43,846 nucleotides of DNA from Pseudomonadota bacterium. Its GTDB lineage: Bacteria; Pseudomonadota; Gammaproteobacteria; Acidiferrobacterales; UBA6901. Under the pieces are notes generated by a model. That model saw only the letters and a program-made list of their open reading frames with translations, was not told where the DNA came from and did not search any database. Position numbers and translations under genes: made by a program. The stretch is taken from the NCBI GenBank assembly GCA_021785795.1, contig JAJYEK010000022.1, positions 1 through 43,846 of the forward strand. The letters run 5' to 3'. Positions 26,806 through 35,974 of this stretch are shown one piece after another. How positions within the stretch are numbered: position 1 is the stretch's first letter; every line of letters begins with the position of its first letter.

Positions 26806-27501
26806 ATGAGATTCAGGATCTACCGGTACAATCCGGAAACGGACACCAGGCCGCACCTGCAGGATTACGAGCTCGATGAAAGTCACGGCGCAGTGATGCT
26901 GCTCGACGCGCTGCTGCTGCTCAAGAAGCAGGATGACAGCCTGAGCTTTCGCCGCTCCTGCCGCGAAGGTGTGTGCGGATCAGACGCCATGAACATTAAT
27001 GGCCGCAACGGACTTGCCTGCATTACGCCCCTGCACACGCTGGCGCAGCCGGTGACGTTGAGGCCTTTGCCGGGCATGCCGGTCATCCGGGATCTGGTCG
27101 TCGACCTGAGCCAGTTCTACCGCCAGTATCGCGAGGTCAAGCCCTGGCTCATCAATCACGACCCGGAACCGGAGATCGAGCGGCTGCAGACGCCGGAGCA
27201 GCGGGCACAGCTCGACGGGCTATATGAGTGCATCCTGTGCGCCTGCTGTTCCACCGCCTGCCCGTCGTTCTGGTGGAATCCCGACCGGTTTCTGGGGCCG
27301 GCCGCGCTGCTGCAGGCTTGGCGTTTCCTGGCCGACAGCCGCGACCAGGCTACCGGGCGGCGCCTGGACGACCTGGAAGACCCGTATCGTCTCTTCCGCT
27401 GTCATACGATCATGAATTGCACGGATGTCTGTCCCAAGGGGCTCAATCCGAGTGCGGCGATCGGCCATATCCGGCAGATGCTCCTCAAGCGTGCTTTATG
27501 A
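26806..27501 (+). CDS. sdhB: Succinate dehydrogenase iron-sulfur subunit
   Basis: 231 residues. The N-terminal [2Fe-2S] domain has SCREGVCGSDAMNING with Cys52, Cys57 and Asp60, plus Cys72, the Cys/Asp ligand set known from enterobacterial SdhB. The C-terminal domain carries CILCACCSTACP (Cys142, 145, 148 and 152) and CHTIMNCTDVCPKGLNP (Cys199, 205 and 209), which hold the [4Fe-4S] and [3Fe-4S] clusters. It carries electrons from the flavin to ubiquinone. A 25-base gap separates it from sdhA and contains GGAAGGAG. Its stop overlaps the sdhE start as ATGA. Confidence 0.96.
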   Translation: MRFRIYRYNPETDTRPHLQDYELDESHGAVMLLDALLLLKKQDDSLSFRRSCREGVCGSDAMNINGRNGLACITPLHTLAQPVTLRPLPGMPVIRDLVVDLSQFYRQYREVKPWLINHDPEPEIERLQTPEQRAQLDGLYECILCACCSTACPSFWWNPDRFLGPAALLQAWRFLADSRDQATGRRLDDLEDPYRLFRCHTIMNCTDVCPKGLNPSAAIGHIRQMLLKRAL

Positions 27502-27731
27502 CGGGTGTCTCCGACCGCAACCGCGTGCACTGGCGCTGCCGCAGGGGGTCGCTTGAGCTGGATACGATCCTGGGCCGTTTCTTCGCACGCTGCTATGGGG
27601 AGCTATCGGCGGCGGAGCGGGCGGATTTCGAGCGCCTTCTGGCGCAGCCCGATCGTCTGCTCACCGAATGGTTGGAGCAGGGCGCTCCGCCACCGGACGA
27701 CCTGAAGGATATCGTCGGCAAGATCGGTTAG
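27498..27731 (+). CDS. sdhE: FAD assembly factor for succinate dehydrogenase
   Basis: 77 residues from ATG 27498, overlapping the sdhB stop (ATGA). The protein has the SdhE/YgfY signature RGSLE at residues 16-20 (RGxxE), the surface that contacts SdhA, in a five-helix bundle of usual length. SdhE promotes covalent attachment of FAD to the SdhA histidine. It is the last gene of sdhCDABE and meets nadB tail to tail 41 bases on. That short gap contains the palindrome GTGGCGCGCCAC at 27758-27769 but no T tract. Confidence 0.92.
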   Translation: MTGVSDRNRVHWRCRRGSLELDTILGRFFARCYGELSAAERADFERLLAQPDRLLTEWLEQGAPPPDDLKDIVGKIG

Positions 27732-27772
27732 AAGTCCGCAGGCGGCCGGTACTGCCTGTGGCGCGCCACGGC

Positions 27773-29407
27773 TCAGGCCGAGGTGCCCGGTTCCGGGACG
27801 AGCACGGTGTCGCGCGCTGGTCCGGAGGCGAGACCGGGGTGGTCACGGGTGTAATGCAGCCCGCGGCTCTCGTGGCGGGCAAGCGCCGAGCGGATGATGA
27901 GTTCGGCGACCACCGCCAGATTGCGCAGTTCCACCAGATCGGTGTGGATGCGGAAGTTGCTGTAGTATTCCCGGATCTCTTCCTTAAGCAGGTCCACACG
28001 GTGCTGCGCCCGTTCCAGACGCTTCGTGGTGCGCACGATACCGACATAGTCCCACATGAAATGCCGCAGCTCATCCCAGTTGTGCGACACCACGACCAGT
28101 TCGTCCGGATCCGAGACGCGACTCTCATCCCAGGGCGGTAGCCCGGGCGGCGGCGGGGCAGCATCGAAGCGGGCCGCGATGTCAGCGGCGGCTGCGGCTG
28201 CAAACACCACGCATTCGAGGAGCGAGTTGCTGGCCAGCCTGTTCGCCCCGTGCAGTCCGGTGAATGCGCACTCCCCGACCGCATAGAGCGCGTCGATGTC
28301 CGTTCGCGCATGCAGATCCGTCATGATGCCGCCGCAGGTGTAATGGGCGGCCGGTACTACCGGAATCGGCTGGCGGGTCATGTCAAACCCGAGCTCCAGG
28401 CAGCGCTGATAAATGTTGGGAAAGTGGCTGCGGATGAAATCGGCCGGTTTGTGGCTGATGTCGAGGTAGACACAGTCCAGGCCGGCGCGCTTCATCTCGA
28501 AATCGATGGCGCGTGCCACGATGTCGCGCGGCGCCAGTTCGGCGCGCTCGTCGTGCTTCGGCATGAAGCGCGTGCCGTCTGGCAGCACCAGCACGCCGCC
28601 TTCGCCGCGCACGGCCTCCGAAACCAGGAAGGACTTGGCGTGGGGATGATAGAGGCAGGTCGGGTGGAACTGGATGAATTCCATGTTGGCCACGCGGCAG
28701 CCGGCACGCCACGCCATGGCGATCCCATCCCCGGTGGAGGTGTCGGGGTTGCTCGTATATAGATAAACCTTGCAGGCGCCGCCGGTGGCAAGGACCACGA
28801 ACCGCGCGCTGAATGCCCGGGTTTCGCCGCTGCGTCGGTCCAGGATGTAGGCGCCGAGACAGCGATTGGGTCCGGGGCGGCCCAGCTTGCGGTTGGTGAT
28901 CAGATCGACTGCGATATGGTGTTCGTACAGCTGGATGTTCGGGTGATGGCGGGCATGGGATTCGAGTGTCGTTTCCATCGCCCGCCCCGTGGCGTCCGCG
29001 GCGTGAATCACGCGCCGGTGGCTGTGACCCCCTTCCCGTGTCAGGTGATAGGGGGTACCGGCCGGCCCCGGTTCCCGGGTGAAATCCACCCCTTGGCCGA
29101 CCAGCCAGTCTATGGCCTGCGGCCCTTGGCGGACCACAAATTCGACGGTATCTGCGTGACACAGTCCGGCGCCCGCCCGCAGGGTGTCCTCGATATGGGC
29201 CGAATAGGAGTCATCCTCGTTGACCACGGCAGCGACTCCGCCCTGGGCATACAGGCTCGAACCCTGGGTGAGGTCGGCCTTGGCAATTACCGCGACCCGT
29301 GCCCAGGGCGCGATTCTGAGCGCGACGCCGAGACCGGCCATCCCAGCCCCGAGGACCAGGACATCTGCCGTGACTTCGGGGGATTTGACGGCGATTTCGC
29401 TTGGCAT
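27773..29407 (-). CDS. nadB: L-aspartate oxidase
   Basis: 544 residues. The FAD motif [13 protein letters not shown] is near residue 18, and [12 protein letters not shown] near 50 aligns with the SdhA flavin loop but has Leu-Tyr where SdhA has the FAD-linked histidine, so the flavin is held without a covalent bond, as known for NadB. HPTCLYH near 245 and [22 protein letters not shown] near 375 are family blocks. It oxidises L-aspartate to iminoaspartate, the first step of NAD synthesis with NadA, in the cytoplasm. Convergent with the sdh operon and divergent from rpoE. It is a structural paralogue of SdhA next door. Confidence 0.95.
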   Translation of the reverse strand: MPSEIAVKSPEVTADVLVLGAGMAGLGVALRIAPWARVAVIAKADLTQGSSLYAQGGVAAVVNEDDSYSAHIEDTLRAGAGLCHADTVEFVVRQGPQAIDWLVGQGVDFTREPGPAGTPYHLTREGGHSHRRVIHAADATGRAMETTLESHARHHPNIQLYEHHIAVDLITNRKLGRPGPNRCLGAYILDRRSGETRAFSARFVVLATGGACKVYLYTSNPDTSTGDGIAMAWRAGCRVANMEFIQFHPTCLYHPHAKSFLVSEAVRGEGGVLVLPDGTRFMPKHDERAELAPRDIVARAIDFEMKRAGLDCVYLDISHKPADFIRSHFPNIYQRCLELGFDMTRQPIPVVPAAHYTCGGIMTDLHARTDIDALYAVGECAFTGLHGANRLASNSLLECVVFAAAAAADIAARFDAAPPPPGLPPWDESRVSDPDELVVVSHNWDELRHFMWDYVGIVRTTKRLERAQHRVDLLKEEIREYYSNFRIHTDLVELRNLAVVAELIIRSALARHESRGLHYTRDHPGLASGPARDTVLVPEPGTSA

Positions 29408-29553
29408 AGGTATTTTGTTACGACGGCCCGACCCACAAGGGAAGGCGCTAGTCGTGGTTTTGCGATATCATGCTGCGCAATTTCAGTCCGGCCGGATGTG
29501 CCGGGACCACTGATTTACAAAGACAACTATAACCATGATCGGCTCGGCAACGC

Positions 29554-29580
29554 GAACTTTATTTTGCAGCCATGGTCTTT
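29554..29580 (+). promoter_or_regulatory. Candidate sigma-E autoregulatory promoter of rpoE
   Basis: GAACTT at 29554-29559, the -35 core of sigma-E promoters, is followed after 16 bases by TCTTT at 29576-29580, close to the TCTGA-type -10. The spacing matches the E. coli RpoE/Pseudomonas AlgU consensus. It ends 50 bases before the rpoE start. Such autoregulation is well established in the family; here it is inferred from sequence. Confidence 0.5.
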
Positions 29581-29629
29581 AAGAAGTGACGCGCTGCGTT
29601 GGCCTTCACGGTAAAGGGGATGTACTGGC

Positions 29630-30208
29630 ATGGTCGAGCGCAGTGTCGATCAAGAATTGGTGGTGCGGGTACAGAAAGGAGACAAGGCCGCCTTTGACCT
29701 GCTGGTGAGGAAATACCAGCATCGGATTGCCAAGCTGGTGTCCCGATACGTGTCAGATCGGACCGAGGTCGAGGATGTTACCCAGGAGGCCTTTATCAAG
29801 GCCTTCCGCGCCATCGGCGGATTTCGCGGTGAAAGCGCGTTCTATACTTGGTTGTACAGGATTGCCATCAATACCGCAAAGAACTACCTGGTGTCGCAGG
29901 GCCGGCGTCCGCCGGCGTCGGACATGGAGACCGAGGAGGCGGAGTTGACGGAAGCCGGAGCAAGCCTGCGCGATGTGACCACACCCGAGCGGCACCTGCT
30001 CGCGGACGAAATTGCGCGGACGGTGGAACGGGCCATTGCGGCATTGCCGGAGGATCTGCGTACCGCCATTACGCTGCGGGAGCTCGACGGGTTGAGCTAC
30101 GATGAGATTGCAGTGGTGATGGATTGTCCGATCGGTACGGTACGTTCGCGCATATTCCGGGCGCGCGAGGCTATCGATTCGGAGTTGCGGCCGCTTCTAG
30201 AGGGCTGA
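29630..30208 (+). CDS. rpoE: RNA polymerase sigma-E factor
   Basis: 192 residues, the usual length for this group-4 (ECF) sigma factor. Region 2 begins near VQKGDKAAFDLLVRKYQ, with DVTQEAFIKAFR as the region 2.2 core-binding helix and YTWLYRIAINTAKN as the -10-recognition segment. Region 4 has LPEDLRTAITLRELDG and the helix-turn-helix YDEIAVVMDCPIGTVRSRI. It directs transcription of envelope-stress genes and is held inactive by RseA at the inner membrane. AAAGGGGA lies nine bases before the start. The order rpoE-rseA-rseB is as in Pseudomonas algU-mucA-mucB. Confidence 0.96.
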   Translation: MVERSVDQELVVRVQKGDKAAFDLLVRKYQHRIAKLVSRYVSDRTEVEDVTQEAFIKAFRAIGGFRGESAFYTWLYRIAINTAKNYLVSQGRRPPASDMETEEAELTEAGASLRDVTTPERHLLADEIARTVERAIAALPEDLRTAITLRELDGLSYDEIAVVMDCPIGTVRSRIFRAREAIDSELRPLLEG

Positions 30209-30309
30209 ATCAGGATCATCGGAGTCGGGGTCAGGGCCATCGGAATTGCGGAGTTTCCGGGTGTCCATGACGGGGCAGATTCGCAAGTATCTGGAGTATC
30301 GGAGTACCG

Positions 30310-30873
30310 ATGAAGCAGAAAATTTCGGAGTTGCTGGATGAAGAACTTCCCGAAAGCGACTGCCGTCACGTGTTGCAGGGAATGGCGGAAGACCGGGAAT
30401 TGCGCGGAACCTGGGAGCGATATCATCTGATCCGTGCCGCGATGCGCGGGGAGCTGAGTGTTATCGTGCATCCCGGGATTGCGGACCGTATCGGCACCAT
30501 ACTCGCAACCGAGAATATCGTGCCGATGCAACGCCGGCCGTACCGGATTGCAACGCCACGCCTGGCGAAATTTGCAGCCGGCCTGGCCATCGCGGCATCG
30601 GTGGCGACGGTGGCGATCGTCAGCCTACAGCCCAAGACCGGGACGCAGGCCCGGGTTCAGGCCGGACGCGCTGCCGACCGTCGGATCGCGGCGGCATCCC
30701 TGGCGTCCGCCACGCCGCCTGCAGCCCAGGCGCCGGCCGAACGCGCCGCCTATCAGGACGCCCTCAATGCGTTTCTGGTGGAGCATGGCGAGGTGACGCC
30801 ACCCGCCGGAATGGGCAGCATGATGTCATTCGTGCGTGTCGTCGGGTACCGCAACGACAATTCCCATCGATGA
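30310..30873 (+). CDS. rseA: Anti-sigma-E factor
   Basis: 187 residues. The N-terminal RseA/MucA domain starts KISELLDEELPE and includes TWERYHLIRAAMRGEL (about 35-49), which binds sigma-E in the cytoplasm. A single transmembrane helix follows at about residues 86-106 (LAKFAAGLAIAASVATVAIV). The periplasmic tail contains an Ala/Pro-rich stretch and ends near DALNAFLVEHGEVTP, resembling the MucA segment that contacts RseB. In the known pathway DegS and RseP cut RseA to release sigma-E. The stop overlaps the rseB start (ATGA). Confidence 0.92.
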   Translation: MKQKISELLDEELPESDCRHVLQGMAEDRELRGTWERYHLIRAAMRGELSVIVHPGIADRIGTILATENIVPMQRRPYRIATPRLAKFAAGLAIAASVATVAIVSLQPKTGTQARVQAGRAADRRIAAASLASATPPAAQAPAERAAYQDALNAFLVEHGEVTPPAGMGSMMSFVRVVGYRNDNSHR

Positions 30874-31862
30874 GCATCCGGCCACTGTCTCTGCGTTGGG
30901 CGCCGTTCATCATGCTCCTGGCTGTCCGCGTCGCCAGCGCCGGTGTCGGCGGCGGCGAGAGCGCCGAGAAGCTGCTCCAGCAGATGAGTCGGGCGGCCCA
31001 TACCCTCAATTACCAGGGTACGTTCATCTACCAGCATGGTGATCAAATCGACACCATGCATATATTCCACCAGGTGCAAAACGGCCATACGCGCGAACGT
31101 CTCGTGTCGCTCAACGGCGCCGCGCGCGAGGTGATACGCAATCGCCGGGAAGTGGAATGCTATCTGCCGGACGAGAAGTCCGTACTGGTCGAGCACCGCA
31201 GCCTGAGCATGCGCAGCTTTCCGGCGGTCATCCCGCAGTCGCTGCACAGGCTGGAGAGATACTACTCGATGGAGCGGGACGGTGGCGGACGGGTGGCGGG
31301 CCACGAGGTCAGAACCGTCCTCATCACTCCGCGGGATTCCTACCGGTATGGCTACCAGCTGTGGGCCGACCGCAGGACCAACCTGCTGTTGAAGTCCACC
31401 CTGTTCAATGAACGTAACCATGTGGTCGAGCGGTTCATGTTCACGAACGTGAAGATCGGAGGGCCGATTCCGGACTCCGAGCTCAGGCCAAACAAGCCGC
31501 AAAAAGGTACGGTCTGGTACCGCGAAGGCAGCGGGGTCGAAGAGCCCATCAATGGAAAGCTGGACTGGAAGGTAGAACGGCTGCCGCCGGGCTTCCGGCT
31601 GGCCCTGCGGATGGTCCGTACGTCACGCCGGCACAAGACCCGTGTCGAGCATTTTGTCTATTCCGATGGCCTTGCCGTTGTCTCGGTGTTTGTCGAGCCG
31701 GCTGGCACGGGCTCGCCCATGGACCGGATCAAGGGGTTGACGCACGTGGGTGCGGTGCACGTTTTCGGGAAGATAGTCGGGAATCACCAGATCACCGTCG
31801 TGGGAGAGGTGCCTGCCAAGACCGTCGACATGATGGGCACATCGGTGGTGCCGGTCCACTAG
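30870..31862 (+). CDS. rseB: Sigma-E regulatory protein RseB/MucB
   Basis: 330 residues with a signal peptide (FIMLLAVRVASA, cleavage near residue 24). The N-terminal MucB/RseB domain resembles LolA and contains LNYQGTFIYQHGDQIDTM (about 49-66) and ERLVSLNGAAREVIR, hallmarks of the family. The smaller C-terminal domain includes PPGFRLALRMVR and HFVYSDGLAVVSVFVE. It sits in the periplasm, shields RseA from DegS and senses lipid or LPS stress. Coupled to rseA by a four-base overlap. No rseC or degP/mucD follows, unlike several relatives. Confidence 0.93.
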   Translation: MSIRPLSLRWAPFIMLLAVRVASAGVGGGESAEKLLQQMSRAAHTLNYQGTFIYQHGDQIDTMHIFHQVQNGHTRERLVSLNGAAREVIRNRREVECYLPDEKSVLVEHRSLSMRSFPAVIPQSLHRLERYYSMERDGGGRVAGHEVRTVLITPRDSYRYGYQLWADRRTNLLLKSTLFNERNHVVERFMFTNVKIGGPIPDSELRPNKPQKGTVWYREGSGVEEPINGKLDWKVERLPPGFRLALRMVRTSRRHKTRVEHFVYSDGLAVVSVFVEPAGTGSPMDRIKGLTHVGAVHVFGKIVGNHQITVVGEVPAKTVDMMGTSVVPVH

Positions 31863-32061
31863 GCGCCTGGGTCCGGGGTCGGTATTCCGGGTTTGCCCCG
31901 CAGACCTTGCCCGGCTTTCATGGCTGGTCGGTGGCGGCCGCCGGGCCTTTCTTCTCGGTCCCCACGGATCCGGGCGCGGCTTGCTGCGGACGGCGCCTTG
32001 GCAAAACAGGCGGGCGGGAATTTATCCTCATCCGGCACGAACCGGACGGGACGCCGCGCCT

Positions 32062-32090
32062 TCGCGGGTTTGCGGAAAAAGGGTATCATT
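32062..32090 (+). promoter_or_regulatory. Candidate promoter upstream of the lepA leader
   Basis: TATCAT (32085-32090) matches five of six bases of the -10 consensus. TTCGCG (32062-32067) is a weak -35 at the ideal 17-base spacing. A transcript starting near 32097 would run into the hairpin at 32144-32167 after about 70 bases. Confidence 0.35.
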
Positions 32091-32143
32091 TGCTGAATGA
32101 ACAGCCGGTGGCGGTATCCGGCACGATCAATCGGGGTCACGAG

Positions 32144-32167
32144 AAAGGGCGCCAAGGGCGCCCTTTT
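32144..32167 (+). terminator. Intrinsic terminator (or attenuator) before lepA
   Basis: Perfect ten-base-pair stem AAAGGGCGCC / GGCGCCCTTT with loop AAG and a final T, giving a TTTT run on the + strand. It may end the rpoE-rseAB transcript, 280 bases after the rseB stop. Because it lies between a candidate promoter and lepA, it could instead attenuate lepA. Confidence 0.75.
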
Positions 32168-32226
32168 GCTGCGGGTCCCGGGGACGGCGGATGCGGGCTG
32201 ATGGCGTGTAGGCAAGAGATTACCTG

Positions 32227-34035
32227 ATGACCGCGTGGGACAGGCAGCTGATCCGGAATTTTTCGATCATTGCTCATATCGATCATGGCAAATCAACATT
32301 GGCAGACCGCTTCATCCAGCAATGCGGCGGTCTGGAGGCGCGCGAGATGGAGGATCAGGTACTGGACTCCATGGACCTCGAGCGCGAACGTGGAATCACG
32401 ATCAAATCGCAGACCGTGGCGCTCAATTATCAGGCGCGGGATGGCCGTACGTACCGGCTGAACCTGATCGATACGCCGGGGCATGTGGATTTCTCGTACG
32501 AGGTGTCGCGTTCGCTCACGGCCTGTGAAGGTGCGCTCCTCGTGGTGGATGCGGCGCAGGGCGTGCAGGCTCAGACCGTCGCGAACTGCTACACCGCGGC
32601 CGAGCTTGATCTGGTGATCCTGCCGGTACTCAACAAGATCGATCTGCCGCAGGCGGATCCGGAGCGCGTGATCCGGGAGATCGCGGATATCATCGGCATT
32701 GACGCGTCCGGCGCAGTCCGGGCAAGCGCCAAGACCGGAGAGGGGATCATCGAGATCCTGGAATCGGTGATCAACCAGGTCCCGGCGCCAAAGGGCGACC
32801 CGCAGGCTCCATTGCAGGCGCTGATCGTAGACTCCTGGTTCGACAATTACCTCGGGACCGTATCGCTTGTGCGCGTTATGCAGGGCACCCTCAAGTCCGG
32901 CCAGAAGATCCGCCTGATGGCCAGCGGTCGCGAGTATTATGCGGAGCAGGTCGGGATTTTCACGCCCAAGCGCAAGACGACCCCGGAACTCGGAGTGGGG
33001 GAGGTCGGCTATGTCGTTGCCGGCATCAAGGATGTGCGCGGCGCGCGCGTTGGCGACACGATCACCCATGCGGACCATCCGGCCACGGTTCCGCTGCCGG
33101 GCTTCAAGGAGATCAAGCCGAGGGTGTTTGCCGGCCTGTATCCGGTCGATGCGGCTGATTACGACGCCTTCCGTACGGCGCTCGAGAAACTGAGTCTCAA
33201 CGATGCCTCGTTGCATTACGAGCCGGAAACCTCGCAGGCGCTCGGGTTCGGCTTCCGCTGCGGGTTTCTCGGCATGCTCCACATGGAGATCATTCAGGAA
33301 CGCCTGGAGCGGGAATACAGCCTTAGCCTGATCACCACGGCGCCGACGGTGGTCTACGAGGTGCTTACCACGCGCGGCGAGATCATGGCGGTGGAGAACC
33401 CCGCCAGGTTGCCGGATACCAGCCAGATCGAAGAGATCCGCGAGCCAATCATACGGGCGAGTATCTTGGTGCCTCAGGAGTACGTGGGTCCGGTCATGGG
33501 TCTGTGCATGGAGAAGCGCGGAGCCCAGAGCAACATGCAGTACGTCGGCCGCCAGGTGATGCTCACCTACGAGCTGCCGCTCAACGAGGTGGTGCTCGAT
33601 TTCTTCGACCGGCTGAAATCGGTCAGTCGCGGATACGCCTCTTTGGACTATGATTTCCTTGAGTTCCGGGCTTCCAGGCTGGTGCGGCTGGACATCCTCA
33701 TCAATGGCGATAAAGTCGATGCCCTGTCGGTCATCGTGCATCAGGATCAGAGCCATTACCGGGGCCAGGATCTGGTGCGGCGGATGAAGGAGCTGATTCC
33801 GCGCCAGATGTTCGATGTGGCGATTCAGGCCGCCATTGGCTCGCGCATCCTCGCGCGCGAGACGGTCAAGGCGCTGCGCAAGAACGTTACGGCGAAATGC
33901 TATGGTGGGGACATCACGCGGAAACGTAAACTTCTCGAGAAACAAAAGGCAGGCAAGAAACGTATGAAACAGCTCGGATCGGTCGAAATTCCGCAGGAAG
34001 CCTTCCTCGCGGTGCTGCGGGTAAGCGAGAAATAG
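32227..34035 (+). CDS. lepA: Elongation factor 4 (LepA)
   Basis: 602 residues, the family's normal length. GTPase motifs: AHIDHGKST (G1, about residue 17), RGITIKS (G2), DTPGH (G3, about 81) and NKIDLP (G4, about 135). Domain II, the EF-G-like domain, and the LepA-specific C-terminal domain follow, the last with [21 protein letters not shown] (about residues 556-575). LepA acts on the ribosome, where it influences translocation and 30S assembly. It is followed four bases later by lepB, the classical lepA-lepB operon. Confidence 0.97.
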   Translation: MTAWDRQLIRNFSIIAHIDHGKSTLADRFIQQCGGLEAREMEDQVLDSMDLERERGITIKSQTVALNYQARDGRTYRLNLIDTPGHVDFSYEVSRSLTACEGALLVVDAAQGVQAQTVANCYTAAELDLVILPVLNKIDLPQADPERVIREIADIIGIDASGAVRASAKTGEGIIEILESVINQVPAPKGDPQAPLQALIVDSWFDNYLGTVSLVRVMQGTLKSGQKIRLMASGREYYAEQVGIFTPKRKTTPELGVGEVGYVVAGIKDVRGARVGDTITHADHPATVPLPGFKEIKPRVFAGLYPVDAADYDAFRTALEKLSLNDASLHYEPETSQALGFGFRCGFLGMLHMEIIQERLEREYSLSLITTAPTVVYEVLTTRGEIMAVENPARLPDTSQIEEIREPIIRASILVPQEYVGPVMGLCMEKRGAQSNMQYVGRQVMLTYELPLNEVVLDFFDRLKSVSRGYASLDYDFLEFRASRLVRLDILINGDKVDALSVIVHQDQSHYRGQDLVRRMKELIPRQMFDVAIQAAIGSRILARETVKALRKNVTAKCYGGDITRKRKLLEKQKAGKKRMKQLGSVEIPQEAFLAVLRVSEK

Positions 34036-34039
34036 CGCC

Positions 34040-34858
34040 ATGTCATTCGCCCTCATTTTGTTCATTGCGCTTGTGGTCACCGGGCTCGTCTGGGCCATGG
34101 ATCGCGTCTTGCTGGCGCCGTCGCGGCGTCAGGCGGTATTGTCGCTGGAGCAGGCCGGGGCAGCTGCGGACGCAGTGGAGCAGGCCAAAAAGGAGCCCGT
34201 GGTAGTCGAGTATTCGCGCGCCTTCTTCCCGGTCATCCTCGTGGTGTTCCTGGTGCGCGGCTTCGTGGTCGAACCGTTCCGCATCCCCTCGGGATCGATG
34301 GAGCCGACTCTGCGGATCGGGGATTTCATCCTCGTGAACAAGTTCATATACGGCCTGCGCCTGCCGGTGCTTAACAAGAAGATTCTTTCGGTGGAGGAAC
34401 CCAAGCGGGGGGATGTGATGGTCTTCCGCTATCCCGGAAATCCTTCGGTGGATTACATCAAGCGTGTGGTTGGCCTACCCGGGGACCATATCGTCTACGG
34501 AGACAAGAAGCTGTACATCAACGGAAAGCTGATGCCGCAGACGCCCGACGGGGAGTTCGTGTACAGCGAGGGGCGGCAGCACGGTATCGTATCCCGCAAG
34601 GTCAAGGAGAATCTGGATGGCGTGGTGCATGATCTGCTGCTCAGTAACCGGCCGGATCCCACCCCCATGGAATTTACGGTCCCGCCCGGCCAGTATTTCG
34701 TCATGGGTGACAACCGCGACCGCAGCTGGGACAGCCGCTACTGGGGAACGGTGCCGGAGAAGAATATTGTCGGCAAGGCGTTCCTGATCTGGTTCAGCTG
34801 GGATTACGCCAATGACGGCGGGATCCGCTGGAACAGGATCGGGCGCGCAATCCACTGA
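34040..34858 (+). CDS. lepB: Signal peptidase I
   Basis: 272 residues. Two hydrophobic segments (about residues 3-20 and 62-75) place the enzyme in the inner membrane with the catalytic domain outside. The Ser/Lys dyad is visible: Ser86 in SGSMEPTL and Lys141 in DYIKRVVGLPGD, plus the conserved MGDNRDRSWDSRYWG. It removes signal peptides from exported proteins, including the secreted products of this window. It lies between lepA and the DUF4845 gene. Confidence 0.96.
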   Translation: MSFALILFIALVVTGLVWAMDRVLLAPSRRQAVLSLEQAGAAADAVEQAKKEPVVVEYSRAFFPVILVVFLVRGFVVEPFRIPSGSMEPTLRIGDFILVNKFIYGLRLPVLNKKILSVEEPKRGDVMVFRYPGNPSVDYIKRVVGLPGDHIVYGDKKLYINGKLMPQTPDGEFVYSEGRQHGIVSRKVKENLDGVVHDLLLSNRPDPTPMEFTVPPGQYFVMGDNRDRSWDSRYWGTVPEKNIVGKAFLIWFSWDYANDGGIRWNRIGRAIH

Positions 34859-34892
34859 CGCGTACAGGTCGGTGCCAAAGGTACTAAGATAA

Positions 34893-35282
34893 ATGCCGAT
34901 GCGCACGGGCAACAGGCAGTCCGGTATCACGATGTGGGGCTTAATGGTCGTGGCAGCGGTCGGGGCGTTCTTTGTGTTCCTGGCCTTGAAGCTCATTCCG
35001 GCCTATATCAACAACGCCGATGTCAAGGCTGACCTGGCAAGCCTTGCAAGTCAGCCGAACGCCGCCACGATGACTTTATATCAGGTTCACGATGCGCTCT
35101 CCCGGCGTTTCGAGATCGACAGCGTATCCCACGTCAATCTCCGGACCGACCTGCAGGTCACGCAGCCGAATCCGGGCGGTCCGCAGATCGTCCGGGTCGC
35201 CTACGAGGTGCGCGTGCCGCTCATGTACAACGTGACGGCGCTGCTGGATTTCAACGACACCGTGCAGCTGGGAGCGAAGTGA
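34893..35282 (+). CDS. DUF4845 family single-pass membrane protein
   Basis: 129 residues; ATG 34899 is a possible start two codons later. One N-terminal transmembrane helix (about residues 12-32, GITMWGLMVVAAVGAFFVFL) follows a basic start, then a periplasmic domain with NADVKADLASLA and a beta-rich end (VAYEVRVPLMYNVTALLDFN). DUF4845 proteins occur between lepB and rnc in many beta- and gammaproteobacteria, as here. Their function is unknown. The pilin-like N-terminus is notable but there is no clear prepilin cleavage site. Its stop overlaps the rnc start (GTGA). Confidence 0.9.
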   Translation: MPMRTGNRQSGITMWGLMVVAAVGAFFVFLALKLIPAYINNADVKADLASLASQPNAATMTLYQVHDALSRRFEIDSVSHVNLRTDLQVTQPNPGGPQIVRVAYEVRVPLMYNVTALLDFNDTVQLGAK

Positions 35283-35974
35283 CCGGCGGTTACCAGCGTC
35301 TGTCGGCGCGCCTCGGTTATGTATTTTCCGATTCCGGACTGCTCGGGCGCGCATTGACCCACCGCAGCAAGGGCGGAAGGAACTACGAGCGTTTGGAGTT
35401 CCTCGGCGACAGTGTGCTCGGGCTGGTCATTGCCGACGCCCTGTACCGCCGCTTTCCGGGACTCTCCGAAGGCGAGCTGACCCGGGTGCGGGCGGGACTG
35501 GTGCGTCGGGAGACGCTGGCCAGGCTGGCGCGGGACGTCGACATCGGGGATCTTCTGCAGCTTGGTGAGGGCGAACTGAAAAGTGGCGGCTATGATCGTG
35601 ACTCGATCCTCGCCGATGCGCTCGAGGCGGTGTTTGGGGCCGTGTTTGTCGACGCCGGGTTCGAAAAGGCGCGGGACGTAATCGAGCGGCTTTATCGGGC
35701 GCTGCTGGCGGCAGTCGATCCGGCCGCCATCCTCAAGGATGCGAAGACCCGTCTACAGGAGTATCTTCAGAAACAGTCGCTTGGCATCCCTACCTACACG
35801 ATGCTCGAGATCACGGGCGAGCCCCATCAGCAGCATTTCGTGGTGGAATGTGCGGCCACCGGCCTGCCGCAGCCGGTGCGCGGCGAGGGAGCCAGCCGCC
35901 GTGCCGCCGAGCAGGAAGCGGCGGCCCGGGCCTATGCGACCCTGACGGCGCGGGCGGAAGCCAGCCGTGGCTGA
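35279..35974 (+). CDS. rnc: Ribonuclease III
   Basis: 231 residues from GTG 35279. The RNase III signature ERLEFLGDSVLGL has the catalytic and metal-binding acids Glu40 and Asp44, with a second acidic cluster DALEAVFGAVFVDAGF near residue 110. The C-terminal double-stranded RNA-binding domain runs from about 155 (KTRLQEYLQK) to the end. It processes rRNA precursors and cuts structured mRNAs. It overlaps era by eight bases, the usual rnc-era pairing. Confidence 0.96.
   Translation: MTGGYQRLSARLGYVFSDSGLLGRALTHRSKGGRNYERLEFLGDSVLGLVIADALYRRFPGLSEGELTRVRAGLVRRETLARLARDVDIGDLLQLGEGELKSGGYDRDSILADALEAVFGAVFVDAGFEKARDVIERLYRALLAAVDPAAILKDAKTRLQEYLQKQSLGIPTYTMLEITGEPHQQHFVVECAATGLPQPVRGEGASRRAAEQEAAARAYATLTARAEASRG

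Larger units (their letters stand above)
31863..32226. other. Intergenic region between rseB and lepA
   Basis: 364 bases. It contains a candidate promoter (TTCGCG, 17 bases, TATCAT at 32062-32090), a strong intrinsic terminator at 32144-32167, then about 60 bases to the lepA start. Open frames here have no recognisable product. Confidence 0.55.

Noticed and set aside
27758..27769. Palindrome GTGGCGCGCCAC between sdhE and nadB
   Set aside because: It has no loop and no T tract on either strand, so it cannot be called a terminator; chance in GC-rich DNA is likely.
32293..34098. 601-codon open frame antisense to lepA
   Set aside because: It mirrors the complete, highly conserved lepA gene; its His- and Arg-rich product is the usual antisense shadow.
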